Shown here in pieces: positions 1-7,995 of a stretch of DNA of 64,000 nt. A model generated the notes under the pieces. It saw only the letters and a list, made by a program, of their open reading frames with translations, made no database searches and was not told the origin of the DNA. Position numbers and translations under genes: made by a program. Source of the DNA: Betaproteobacteria bacterium (GTDB taxonomy: Bacteria; Pseudomonadota; Gammaproteobacteria; Burkholderiales; Ga0077523); the NCBI GenBank assembly GCA_016713305.1, contig JADJPK010000008.1:124001-188000 (forward strand), in the 5' to 3' direction. Numbering within the stretch: the first letter of the stretch is position 1; the number at the start of each line of letters is the position of its first letter.

Positions 1-429
1 GGCAAGAAGGGCGGGGCGAAGCTCGCCTTCGGCGGCAATCTGCTCAAGCGCGAGACGCAGGGCTTCTACCTGGAGCCGGCGCTCTTCACGGAAACCGACA
101 ACAGCATGCGGATCAACCGCGAGGAAGTCTTCGGCCCGGTCGCCACGGTCATTGCCGTCAACGACTACGACGAAGCGCTGGCCGTGGCGAACGACACGCC
201 GTTCGGTCTGAGTTCCGGCATCTGCACGCGCTCGCTCAAGTACGCATCGCACTTCCGCAAGATGAGCCAGGCGGGCATGGTCATGGTGAACCTGCCGACC
301 GCCGGCGTGGACTATCACGTGCCGTTCGGCGGCCGGAAGGGATCGAGCTACGGACCGCGGGAGCAGGGCCGCTACGCGCAGGAGTTCTTCACCACGGTCA
401 AGACCGCCTACATCGCAGCCCAGGTCTGA
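1..429 (+). CDS. Aldehyde dehydrogenase, C-terminal part (5' end outside window)
   Basis: The frame is open from base 1 and encodes about the last 142 residues of an NAD(P)+-dependent aldehyde dehydrogenase. The conserved EEVFGPV segment (window residues 41-47) and the later PFGGRKGSSYGPREQG stretch are typical of this superfamily's C-terminal catalytic and oligomerisation region. The FGGRKGSS...REQG ending is most like the alpha-ketoglutaric semialdehyde dehydrogenase branch, which oxidises the last intermediate of non-phosphorylating pentose or sugar-acid pathways to 2-oxoglutarate. That substrate is an inference. The catalytic cysteine and the Rossmann region lie upstream of the window, so activity cannot be judged. 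yceH follows after 4 bp. Confidence 0.85.
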   Translation, partial: GKKGGAKLAFGGNLLKRETQGFYLEPALFTETDNSMRINREEVFGPVATVIAVNDYDEALAVANDTPFGLSSGICTRSLKYASHFRKMSQAGMVMVNLPTAGVDYHVPFGGRKGSSYGPREQGRYAQEFFTTVKTAYIAAQV

Positions 430-433
430 CCGG

Positions 434-1096
434 GTGGCCGACTTCGCGGAGGCACCGCTCACGGCGGCAGAGGCGCGGGTGCTCGGGGTGCTGGTGGAAA
501 AGCAGTACGCCACCCCCGACGCCTACCCCCTCACGGCGAACTCGCTCCTCGCCGGATGCAATCAAAAGACGAGCCGGTTCCCGATCATGAACCTGTCCGA
601 GTCCGAGATCGTGTCCGTGCTCGAGAACCTCAAGTACAGGACCCTCGTGATCGAGTCGTACGGGGCCTCCGGGAGGGTGCTGCGGTACGCGCACAATCTC
701 GCCAAGGTGCTGGGGGTGGGGCAGCCGATGCTCGCGCTGCTGGCGGTGCTCATGCTGCGGGGGCCGCTCACGGCCGGCGAGCTTCGCACGATGACCGACC
801 GTCTCTACCGGTTTCCCGACATCTCCTCGGTGGAAGCGTATCTCGAGGACATGATCACCCGGGCTGCAGTGCCCCTGGTCGTCAAGCTTTCGCGGCAGCC
901 AGGATCCCGCGAGCAGCGCTGGGCCCATCTTCTCGCCGGACCCGTCGCCGATCTGCCGGTGGCCGGTGACGCCATGGAACGCGATGGCGATTCGAACGCG
1001 GGCGCACTGGGGGCCGAGGTTGCAGCCTTGAGGGACGAGGTGCGGGACCTGCGGGCGAGGCTCGAACGTCTCGAGCAGGCTCTGGGCGACGCCTGA
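434..1096 (+). CDS. yceH: YceH/UPF0502 family protein (DUF480)
   Basis: This 220-residue protein matches the YceH family, predicted to fold as tandem winged helices. The recognisable N-terminal run is VLGVLVEKQYATPDAYPLT followed by NSLLAGCNQKTSR (about residues 17-49). The body has an LRGPLTAGELR segment near 110-120. The last 30 residues form a charged heptad-rich helix (VAALRDEVRDLRARLERLEQ), likely a coiled coil. The start is GTG, 4 bp after the aldehyde dehydrogenase stop, so the two genes are probably co-transcribed. The family's molecular role is unclear; a DNA-binding or regulatory role is only suggested by the fold. No signal peptide or membrane segment is visible. Confidence 0.85.
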   Translation: MADFAEAPLTAAEARVLGVLVEKQYATPDAYPLTANSLLAGCNQKTSRFPIMNLSESEIVSVLENLKYRTLVIESYGASGRVLRYAHNLAKVLGVGQPMLALLAVLMLRGPLTAGELRTMTDRLYRFPDISSVEAYLEDMITRAAVPLVVKLSRQPGSREQRWAHLLAGPVADLPVAGDAMERDGDSNAGALGAEVAALRDEVRDLRARLERLEQALGDA

Positions 1097-1103
1097 CGGC
1101 GGT

Positions 1104-1856
1104 TCAGTAGGCGCGGTCGGTGCCGACGGACCGGATCCGGATCGCCGCCTCGTAGAGCGATTCGCCCGTGTCGCGGCGCCAGGGCTGACCGGCGAGATAC
1201 AGACTCGTGTCGTGTTCCGGATCGGCCCGCGCGCGTCCGGCACGGCGTTCCAGGTGGAACGACACCAGCGCCGGTGCAACATCGGGATAGCGGTCGTGGA
1301 GGTAGAGGGCCAGATACGCATCGGCGAGGATCTCCCGCCACAGCACCCGCCGCGGAGATGCAGAGAGCTGGGTGGCGCCCGCCACGGTCGACTGGGCGGT
1401 CAGGCCGCTCAGCGAACCGCTGTCGTTGCTGATGTTGCCGGCTTCGGATTGGGCGACGTAACTGTCTTCGCAGTGCCCCAGTTCGTGGGCGAACAGCGCC
1501 TCCATGTACGGCCGGCGAACGGCTGGTTCCAGCTGCTGCAGCGTGTCGACCAGGTAGGCCGACGTCTTCAGCACCGAGATGCGGCAATGGCGGCTTTCAT
1601 AGGTGGCGATCATGGCGATGGTGACGGCCGGATCGGTGACCACCTCCAGGCGGGCGCTCCAGCCCTGGGGTGCGAAGGCCGCCAGCGCCGTGGAGAACGC
1701 TTCTTCCAGGCCGCCCGCCCGGCTCGGCGAGGCGCTGACGAGCATGGCGGCCATGCATGCCGCGAGCAGCGTCCCGATGAATGCCGATGCAGTCCTCGGT
1801 TCGCCCGGGGGGCGGACGCGAATCCTGCGGCAGATCTGGTTGCACAACGACATCAT
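1104..1856 (-). CDS. Secreted putative zinc metallopeptidase (HExxH) under riboswitch control
   Basis: The start at 1856 is preferred because a GAGGGAG Shine-Dalgarno lies 9 bases upstream. A longer in-frame start at 1904 would run into the leader RNA. The 250-residue product has a basic N-terminus, then a hydrophobic stretch ending in an Ala-rich signal cleavage region (SASPSRAGG). A HELGHCED motif gives the HExxH zinc signature. A downstream REILADAYLALY segment could supply the third ligand and resembles M48-like and related gluzincin arrangements. I do not recognise the family. It is probably a periplasmic or exported peptidase, substrate unknown. A c-di-GMP-I riboswitch sits directly upstream on the same strand, so translation is probably tied to c-di-GMP level. 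It converges with yceH (7 bp gap). Confidence 0.75.
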   Translation of the reverse strand: MMSLCNQICRRIRVRPPGEPRTASAFIGTLLAACMAAMLVSASPSRAGGLEEAFSTALAAFAPQGWSARLEVVTDPAVTIAMIATYESRHCRISVLKTSAYLVDTLQQLEPAVRRPYMEALFAHELGHCEDSYVAQSEAGNISNDSGSLSGLTAQSTVAGATQLSASPRRVLWREILADAYLALYLHDRYPDVAPALVSFHLERRAGRARADPEHDTSLYLAGQPWRRDTGESLYEAAIRIRSVGTDRAY

Positions 1857-1861
1857 CGATG

Positions 1862-1914
1862 GAGACTCCCTCGTTCCCGCTGCGAGGGGTGGACGACGGA
1901 TCACGGTCCGCAGC
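1862..1914 (-). promoter_or_regulatory. Predicted riboswitch expression platform (Shine-Dalgarno sequestration)
   Basis: On the minus strand the leader between aptamer and gene can fold two ways. CCCTCG (plus positions 1883-1888) pairs with CGAGGG (1868-1873) around a 9-base loop and buries the Shine-Dalgarno. Alternatively GCTGCG (1909-1914) pairs with CGCAGC (1879-1884), which uses bases 1883-1884 of the first helix and would free the ribosome binding site. This reads as a translational switch. The pairing is by eye and which state c-di-GMP favours is not known. Confidence 0.55.
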
Positions 1915-2000
1915 CGGCGGCCCCGCCGGCTTGCAGGTGGAACCTGGTTAGCCCGGTGGCTTTGCGTCCCCGGCTTTCACCGGGTTTGCCCCATGCAGAA
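1915..2000 (-). promoter_or_regulatory. Cyclic di-GMP-I (GEMM-I) riboswitch aptamer
   Basis: Read on the minus strand, the segment has the class I c-di-GMP aptamer core: GGGGCAAACC (near 1983-1992), a P2 stem CCCGGU/GCCGGG closed by a GAAA tetraloop, the near-invariant GGGACGCAAAGCC (1958-1970), and a P3 arm opening ACCGGGCUAA and closing with CCGG near 1926-1929. The tetraloop and its receptor are both present. The outer P1 helix cannot be resolved with confidence. A very stable alternative hairpin, AGCCGGCGG/CCGCCGGCT (1912-1931), would break the 3' strand of P3 and may be part of the switch. It lies about 60 bases upstream of the HExxH gene. Confidence 0.88.
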
Positions 2001-2172
2001 ATGCGCCCGGCCTCGTTGCCGCATCGCGGTCACCCGGCTGACGCATAGTGACTTAGCGGCTGGAGACGGCCGGACTTGAGTGCTCATTTCTTCGCGCGCG
2101 GCCGGTCGAGCCGCCCAGGAAATGCAGAATGTCGCCGCGCCACGACGAAAGAAGGGGCTTTTCGCAACATTT

Positions 2173-2188
2173 CGGCACCAATCTTGCG
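2173..2188 (+). promoter_or_regulatory. Sigma-54-type promoter (-24/-12) before PEP-CTERM gene
   Basis: CGGCAC at 2173-2178, five bases, then TTGC at 2184-2187 fits the TGGCAC-N5-TTGC consensus with one mismatch and the exact 10-base GG-GC spacing. It lies about 70 bases before the GTG start at 2258, leaving a normal leader. In several Betaproteobacteria PEP-CTERM genes are known to be driven by RpoN with the PrsK/PrsR regulators, which fits. Confidence 0.6.
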
Positions 2189-2257
2189 CATCCTCTTCTC
2201 CCGGCCCTGCCGCTGTCGTATCTTGCCGGCGCCGGTGAATCGCCATGGAGACTCGTC

Positions 2258-3064
2258 GTGATCATTCGCGGTATGCCCGTCCGTTACCTGGCCGCTGGGC
2301 TGGCCCTCTTCGCCGCATCCGCCCGCGCGGATATTTCCCTGTACTTCAACGACTTTCAGGCGTCCGTCGGCTCGCAATGGACGTCCACCTCGCCTTACGC
2401 CTGGGGTCAGCAGAGCACGCCGTCCCCGGATGACGGCAGCCGCAAGTTCCTGGGTTATTTCGGCGGCAACGATGTCGTCACGCTGACGGTTGCCGACATT
2501 CCCGACGAGGTGACGACGCTCAAGCTGGAATTCGACGCGTACCTGATGTGGTCCTGGGATGGCAACGACTCGCGGCCGGTCAACGACGTGTTGCGCGGGC
2601 CGGACGTCTTCGGGTTCCGGTACGGGGCAGGCGGCACCCCGGAAACGGAGTCGTCCTGGACCTTCAGCCACGGCAACGGCGATCTGAGTCTGCAGACGTA
2701 CTGCGACGTGCTGTCGAGCCCGTGTCTTCCCACGACCGGTGCGCAGGAGCGTTACACCCTCGGCTACCGCTTCGAGATCCTGCCCACCGAGGAAGATGTC
2801 GGATCGACCCAGGCAGCACCCATGGATTCGGTCTATCACTTCGTCTGGGAAGGAGCGCGTACCGGATCCACGGCGGCCTTCAGCTTCTACAGCAACGGGC
2901 TCCAGGTGCGCAGCGACCTGGAGTTTCCGTATCTGGACGAGGCCTGGGGGCTGGACAACGTGCGTCTCACGGCGGCGATCCCCGAGCCGGAGACGTGGGC
3001 CCTCGTCGCAGCGGGCATCGCGCTGCTGGCAGCGGGACGGAGGCTGCGTACCCGGATGGCATAA
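2258..3064 (+). CDS. PEP-CTERM sorting domain protein, unknown function
   Basis: The GTG at 2258 is chosen because GGAG sits 7 bases upstream; ATG 2273 is an alternative. The roughly 268-residue product starts with a signal peptide (hydrophobic core then AASARA), followed by an acidic, aromatic-rich beta-type region (DISLYFNDFQASVG..., LDNVRLT near the end) resembling extracellular beta-sandwich PEP-CTERM proteins. The tail is the sorting signal: IPEPETWALV, a hydrophobic helix and an Arg-rich end. Exosortase is expected to cut at PEP and pass the protein to the surface or exopolysaccharide; no exosortase gene is in this window. It lies 10 bp upstream of the glycosyltransferase gene, so the two may be co-expressed. 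Confidence 0.85.
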   Translation: MIIRGMPVRYLAAGLALFAASARADISLYFNDFQASVGSQWTSTSPYAWGQQSTPSPDDGSRKFLGYFGGNDVVTLTVADIPDEVTTLKLEFDAYLMWSWDGNDSRPVNDVLRGPDVFGFRYGAGGTPETESSWTFSHGNGDLSLQTYCDVLSSPCLPTTGAQERYTLGYRFEILPTEEDVGSTQAAPMDSVYHFVWEGARTGSTAAFSFYSNGLQVRSDLEFPYLDEAWGLDNVRLTAAIPEPETWALVAAGIALLAAGRRLRTRMA

Positions 3065-3073
3065 TCCACAAGG

Positions 3074-5398
3074 GTGACGATTCCCGGGGCGGCCGCTGAG
3101 GCGGGGCGCACCGCGGATCGTCGGACACGCGGCGCCACGTCGCATCACGATGCCGTCTCGCAGGCTCCTCCCGCATCCGTGCGATCGCAACGCCGAACTG
3201 TACCTCCCCCCAGCGAGTCGCTGAGCCGGCTGCAGGTCGCCGTCGTCATCGCGTACGTCGTCGTTGCCGCGTGGTATCTCGCGTGGCGGCCCACGACCTT
3301 CAATCCCCGTGCGCCGGTCTTCTCCTGGGTGATCTACGCGGCCGAACTGTTCGGATTCGCGATCTCCCTGCTCAACATCTTCATGCTGTGGCGTCTGTCG
3401 GTGCGCGAAGCACCCACGCCCCGGCCCGACCTGCTGGTCGACGTCTTCATCACCACCTACAACGAGCCCGTCGACATGGTCCGCCGGACCCTGCTCGCGG
3501 CCCAGCGCATGAACTACCCCCATGCGACCTGGCTTCTCGACGATGGCAACCGGCCCGAGATGGGGGCGCTTGCCCGCAGCCTCGGGGTGCAGTATCTCGC
3601 GCGAACCGAGAACCGCCATGCCAAGGCAGGCAATCTCAACAACGCCCTGAAGCACGCGCGAGGGGAATTCGTGGCCGTCTTCGACGCCGACCATGCGCCG
3701 GCCCGCGACTTTCTCGTCCGCACCCTGGGCTACTTCAATGACGAGGCCGTCGCGTTCGTTTCGACGCCGCAGGACTTCTACAACCTCGATTCCTTCCAGC
3801 ACCGCGCGCGCGAAGGCAGCCAGCTCGTCTGGAACGAGCAGTCGCTCTTCTTTCGGGTGATCCAGAGAGGCAAGGACGTCCACAACGCCGCGTTCTTCTG
3901 CGGCACTTGCGGCATCCTGCGCCGCCGCGCGCTGGACGACATCGGCGGGTTCGCCGTCGAAACGGTCACCGAGGACCTCGACACGTCGATCCGCATCCAC
4001 CGGCGCGGCTGGCAGTCCGTCTACCACGCCGAGTCCCTGGCGTTCGGCGTGGCGCCGGCCGACATCGTCCCCTTCATCAAGCAGCGCATGCGCTGGGGCC
4101 AGGGCGCCATGCAGGTGCTGCGCCGGCACGGCTTCATCGTCTTCGCCCGTGGCTTGTCTCTCGCACAGAAGCTGAGCTACCTCGCCAGCACCATCACCTA
4201 CCTCGACGGTTGGCAGAAGCTCGTGTTCTACCTGGCCCCCGTGATCGTGCTCGTCACGGGCGTGATGCCCATCGCGGAGATGTCGTGGGAATTCCTGCTC
4301 CGCTTCCTGCCGTTCTACGTGCTCACCTTCTGGGTCTTCGAGGAAACGGGACGCGGCTACGGCAGGGCGATCGAGGTGGAGCGCTACAACATGGCGCGGT
4401 ACGCCGCATTCATGTGGGCCACGCTGGGGCTGTTCCGGCGGAGACTGCGTTTCCGGGTGACGGCCAAGGAACGCACGCGCAACGCTCAGGTCACGACGCG
4501 GAGATTCATGCTTCCGCAGACGCTCGTGTTCCTGCTGAACGCGGTGGCCGTACCCGCGGGGTTGCTGCTCTTCGCCCTGCGCCAGACGAATCTGCCCACC
4601 GGAGCGCTCGTCGCGAACGTGTTCTGGGCGGCGGTCAATGCGAGCCTGGCTAGTGTCGTGATCGGATTCACCAAACGCATCGCGGCCTTTCATCGGCGCG
4701 AATACCGGTTCCCCATTCCCTTGCCGGCAATGCTGGACGTGCCCGGCCGGCATCCGCAGGCCGGCATCCTGGACGACGTTTCGGCCGACGGGTTCAAGTA
4801 CTACGGGTTGTTTCCGGACGACATCACCGTCGGCGACACGGTGCGCGGCGAGATCGTGCTGCCGTCCGGACGCGTGCGCTTTCGCGCGCTCGTGCGCGCG
4901 CTCTTCGGCAGCGAGAAGGACGGCGACACCCGGTCGCTCGGCTGCGAATTCGACTGGGAGAAGACGGGCGATCGCGACGAATTGCTCGCCTTCCTGTACG
5001 GTTCGGATCTGCAGTGGAAGCTCAATCGCTTCGCCGAGAAGACGCGGACACCGCTGGACCGGATGCTGCGCTGGCTGCGAAAGGGCCAGCCCGAGCAGAA
5101 GGAAGTGCGCAGCCGTTGGGCGTCGGCCCTCATCCGCAGCCGCGCGGGCAAGGGTGATACCGGCGTCGGTGTCATCTCCGTGGCCAGGTCTGCGGACGAG
5201 CCGCGAACGCTCATCGCGTTCCGCCGGATCGGCGTGAAGGAGGCGCTCGACGTGCTGGTCACGACCCGTGCCGGAACACAGTCGGTGAACGGGACGGCCA
5301 CCCTGTTCGACGCCATGGTGGCCAGCGGAACGCCTCTTTATCTGTACAGGTTCGAGGCCGTAAACGAACCATCATCGAAGTCACAGGGCGGGACATGA
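3074..5398 (+). CDS. Cellulose-synthase-like GT2 glycosyltransferase with C-terminal PilZ domain
   Basis: This 774-residue inner-membrane processive beta-glycosyltransferase has two N-terminal membrane helices (about 52-107) and a family 2 catalytic core carrying the D,D,D,QxxRW set: DD at 156-157, DAD at 204-206, TED at 299-301 and QRMRW at 337-341. Four more membrane helices follow. A PilZ domain begins near 540 with RREYR (541-545) and DVSADG (568-573), the c-di-GMP binding motifs. It should polymerise a cellulose-like polysaccharide when c-di-GMP binds. It is shorter than or divergent from classical BcsA in its final 150 residues, and no bcsB, bcsC or bcsZ is adjacent. The GTG start is not well supported by a Shine-Dalgarno, so the true start may be somewhat downstream. 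It overlaps the next gene by 4 bp. Confidence 0.88.
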   Translation: MTIPGAAAEAGRTADRRTRGATSHHDAVSQAPPASVRSQRRTVPPPSESLSRLQVAVVIAYVVVAAWYLAWRPTTFNPRAPVFSWVIYAAELFGFAISLLNIFMLWRLSVREAPTPRPDLLVDVFITTYNEPVDMVRRTLLAAQRMNYPHATWLLDDGNRPEMGALARSLGVQYLARTENRHAKAGNLNNALKHARGEFVAVFDADHAPARDFLVRTLGYFNDEAVAFVSTPQDFYNLDSFQHRAREGSQLVWNEQSLFFRVIQRGKDVHNAAFFCGTCGILRRRALDDIGGFAVETVTEDLDTSIRIHRRGWQSVYHAESLAFGVAPADIVPFIKQRMRWGQGAMQVLRRHGFIVFARGLSLAQKLSYLASTITYLDGWQKLVFYLAPVIVLVTGVMPIAEMSWEFLLRFLPFYVLTFWVFEETGRGYGRAIEVERYNMARYAAFMWATLGLFRRRLRFRVTAKERTRNAQVTTRRFMLPQTLVFLLNAVAVPAGLLLFALRQTNLPTGALVANVFWAAVNASLASVVIGFTKRIAAFHRREYRFPIPLPAMLDVPGRHPQAGILDDVSADGFKYYGLFPDDITVGDTVRGEIVLPSGRVRFRALVRALFGSEKDGDTRSLGCEFDWEKTGDRDELLAFLYGSDLQWKLNRFAEKTRTPLDRMLRWLRKGQPEQKEVRSRWASALIRSRAGKGDTGVGVISVARSADEPRTLIAFRRIGVKEALDVLVTTRAGTQSVNGTATLFDAMVASGTPLYLYRFEAVNEPSSKSQGGT

Positions 5399-6192
5399 AA
5401 GTCTGCGGTTTCACGGTTCCCCGATCGAAGACCCGCCGGAGTTGCGGGGCAGGCAGGCGTGCACGTCGCCCGATCGGGCTTGCCATCGCCCTGGGACTCG
5501 TGTTCGCGTGCTCGCTCGCGAGGGAGTCCGCAGCCGAGGGCAATCTGCTCCTCGCCGGCGTCGAAAGCCGCCGCAGCGGAGAGAACTACGCCTACCTGGG
5601 TGCGCTGATACCGCTCGGTGCGCGGGGCCGGCTCGGCCAGGGCTGGGTCCAGCGGTACTGGATCGATGGCTACCGCTACAGCTATGACGTGTCGAATCCT
5701 GCCCTGTACGGCGTGGACCCGCAACGCATCCGGGCACGTGGCAAGGGGCTGGAAGCGGCGCTGGGCTATCACTTCACCCGCGACGGCATCGCGGTCGCGG
5801 GCTATGCCGGCCTGCGGTACGCGGACACCGAATTCTCGCCGGACGATCCTGGGTCCCGCGTCCGCGGTACCAAGGTGTGGCCCAAGCTGCAGTTCGAGAT
5901 CGCTGCACCGCTAGGAAGCCGCTGGGAGAGCCGGAACATCGCGTCGTATACCTTCGGCCTCGAAGGCTACTGGCTGCGGACGCGGCTCGTCACAACCATC
6001 GGCGATGGGTACGAGGTCGGCCCGGAGGTCATCGCCCTGGGGGATCGCGATTTCAAGGCATTGAAGGTGGGCGTCGCGCTTGGAGGACTTCGTCCGACGC
6101 CCGACTCTTCGCTTGGCCTGCGGGGCGGCTACCACTTCCAGAGCGAATCCAACGCCGTGTACGTCGGACTGGATCTGGCGGTGAAATTCTGA
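5395..6192 (+). CDS. bcsS: BcsS-like cellulose biosynthesis beta-barrel protein
   Basis: This 265-residue exported protein has a long basic N-terminus, a hydrophobic signal core (IGLAIALGLVFACSLA) and then alternating amphipathic strands ending in an aromatic C-terminus (YVGLDLAVKF), as in outer-membrane beta barrels. Segments such as GWVQRYWIDGYRYSYD and GLEAALGYHF are like the BcsS family, proteins of uncertain function encoded with cellulose synthases. ATGA overlap with the upstream glycosyltransferase implies translational coupling. It may help export or surface-anchor the polymer, but that is inference. A strong hairpin follows the stop codon. Confidence 0.7.
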   Translation: MKVCGFTVPRSKTRRSCGAGRRARRPIGLAIALGLVFACSLARESAAEGNLLLAGVESRRSGENYAYLGALIPLGARGRLGQGWVQRYWIDGYRYSYDVSNPALYGVDPQRIRARGKGLEAALGYHFTRDGIAVAGYAGLRYADTEFSPDDPGSRVRGTKVWPKLQFEIAAPLGSRWESRNIASYTFGLEGYWLRTRLVTTIGDGYEVGPEVIALGDRDFKALKVGVALGGLRPTPDSSLGLRGGYHFQSESNAVYVGLDLAVKF

Positions 6193-6197
6193 GAAGG

Positions 6198-6226
6198 CTT
6201 CGGGAAGCCGCCCTGGCTTCCCGAAG
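6198..6226. terminator. Bidirectional hairpin terminator between convergent genes
   Basis: A perfect 12-bp inverted repeat CTTCGGGAAGCC / GGCTTCCCGAAG with a 5-base loop lies 5 bp after the bcsS-like stop and 15 bp before the end of the convergent 5'-nucleotidase gene. There is no long T run. Confidence 0.6.
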
Positions 6227-6241
6227 TGTCATGCGCGATCG

Positions 6242-7978
6242 TCAGTTGCTGGGGCAGCTCGTGACGGTGGTGTCCTTCTGCTTGATGCGGGTGAGCGCCG
6301 GCGGAACGTAGGGCGTGCCGGTGGGGGCGGGAGACAGCGTCGGCTTCAGGAAGTCGGTCAGCGCATCCACGTCCACCGCACCGCCCAGGCGATCTGTGCC
6401 GTTCTTGAGCACAACGAAGCCGTCGCCACCGTCTGCCAGGAAATTGTTCACAGTCACACGGTAGATCTGGGCATCATTGATCGGCGCGCCGTTGAGCTTG
6501 ACGCTGCCGGGGACGACGCGGGCGCACACCCCGCCGGACCTGTCCCACTCGTACTCGAAGCCCTTGGAGACCTGGAGGACGCGGTTGAAGCCGGTCGGAG
6601 CCGCAGGCTGGCCACAGCCGACGAACTGCTGCTCCAGCATCGTCTTGATCTGCGCACCCGTGACAGACATCGTCACCAGGCTGTTGCCGAAGGGTTGAAC
6701 GGTGAACGATTCGCCGTAGGTGATATTGCCGTCGCCTTCTCCGGCGGCGGAGGAAGCGAACGCGAAGTCGGCACGGACACCTCCCGGATTCATGAACGCC
6801 GCCACGGCGCCGCCGAACTCCGGAGCTTGGGTCGCCGCGAGTTGAGCGTCGGCGATGAGGTCTCCGGATTCGTGCTCGCAGGCCGCGTTGGTGGACCGGT
6901 CGACGGTCTGGCTGATCTTGCCAATCACCTGATTCGCGATGGGCGCGACCAGAGCGTCGTAGTGGGTGACCAGTGCGGCGATCTCCGCATTGGGCGTGAT
7001 CGACGCATTGTTCCGGTTGACCACGACCTGCGAGGCGGTCACCGACTTCACGTCGCGTGTCACCGTGTCGAGCACCACGTCGATGTTGGTGAGCACGCGT
7101 CCGAAAGCACTTGCGCTCGTGACCGGAATCATCTTGCCTTGTACATTGGGCAGCTGGCACACGTAGGCCTGATGCGTGTGGCCGGAGATGACCAGATCCA
7201 CGCTGCTGTCGAGCCGGTTCACGATGTCCAGGATGGCGCCAGACATGTTGGTGCAACCGCCGATCGGACCGGACTGGGTGCCGCCCTCGTGCACGACGAT
7301 GGTGATGGCATTGACTCCCTGATTGCGCAGGGTCTTGATCAGGGAATTCACCGTATCGGCTTCATCCTTGAAGTCGAGGCCCGCCACACCGGTCGGCGTG
7401 ACGATCGTGGGCGTTCCTTCCAGCGTCATGCCGATGAACGCCATGCGGACGCCGCCGAACGTCTTGACGACATAGCGCGGGAAAAGGGGCTGCCCGGTCG
7501 CCTTGTCGATGACGTTGGCCGCCAGGAACTGGAACCTGGCACCCTTGAACGTGCCATCCGGACCCTTGCAGCTGTTCGCGTCGGTCGGGTGACAGCCACC
7601 TGTCTTCATGCGGATCAGTTCTGTCCGGCCTTCGTCGAACTCGTGATTGCCCACTGACGCGATATCCACGCCGATCTTGTTCATCGCCTCGATGGTGGGT
7701 TCATCGTGGAAGAGCGCGGACACCAGCGGTGATGCGCCGACCATGTCTCCGGCGTGGATGACCACGGTGTTCGGGTTCTGAGCCTTCAGGCTGGCAATGT
7801 AGCCCGCCAGGTAGTCCGCGCCGCCGGCGGGATTGCCCGAGAAGTTGCCCGGCGACTTGAGGTTGCCGTGGAAATCGTTGAAGCCGATGAGCTTCACGTT
7901 GACGTCCGCGGCGAAGGCCGATACGGAGGCCGTCAGCAGGGCACCGCAGACGGCGGAAACGAGTTTGTTCATCTTCAT
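6242..7978 (-). CDS. Secreted 5'-nucleotidase / UshA-type metallophosphoesterase
   Basis: This 578-residue exported enzyme of the 5'-nucleotidase family should release phosphate from nucleotides (and possibly UDP-sugars) outside the cytoplasm. After a signal peptide (LTASVSAFA) the calcineurin-like metal site is visible: NDFHGN, HAGDMVGASP, GNHEFDEG, VVHEGG and SGHTHQAY. The C-terminal substrate domain (about 340-560) contains NPGGVRADF, YGESFTVQPFGN and DGGDGF. The length matches the family. GGAG lies 9 bases before ATG 7978. It is second in a minus-strand operon, 17 bp after a PEP-CTERM gene. It has no PEP-CTERM tail of its own, so it is probably periplasmic or freely secreted. Confidence 0.9.
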   Translation of the reverse strand: MKMNKLVSAVCGALLTASVSAFAADVNVKLIGFNDFHGNLKSPGNFSGNPAGGADYLAGYIASLKAQNPNTVVIHAGDMVGASPLVSALFHDEPTIEAMNKIGVDIASVGNHEFDEGRTELIRMKTGGCHPTDANSCKGPDGTFKGARFQFLAANVIDKATGQPLFPRYVVKTFGGVRMAFIGMTLEGTPTIVTPTGVAGLDFKDEADTVNSLIKTLRNQGVNAITIVVHEGGTQSGPIGGCTNMSGAILDIVNRLDSSVDLVISGHTHQAYVCQLPNVQGKMIPVTSASAFGRVLTNIDVVLDTVTRDVKSVTASQVVVNRNNASITPNAEIAALVTHYDALVAPIANQVIGKISQTVDRSTNAACEHESGDLIADAQLAATQAPEFGGAVAAFMNPGGVRADFAFASSAAGEGDGNITYGESFTVQPFGNSLVTMSVTGAQIKTMLEQQFVGCGQPAAPTGFNRVLQVSKGFEYEWDRSGGVCARVVPGSVKLNGAPINDAQIYRVTVNNFLADGGDGFVVLKNGTDRLGGAVDVDALTDFLKPTLSPAPTGTPYVPPALTRIKQKDTTVTSCPSN

Positions 7979-7995
7979 GTGCGTTTTCTCCGGAG

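Noticed and set aside
2084..4753. Very long open minus-strand frame opposite the glycosyltransferase and PEP-CTERM genes
   Set aside because: It is an antisense shadow. The sequence is Arg/His/Gln-rich without recognisable domains, while the plus strand encodes clear catalytic motifs.
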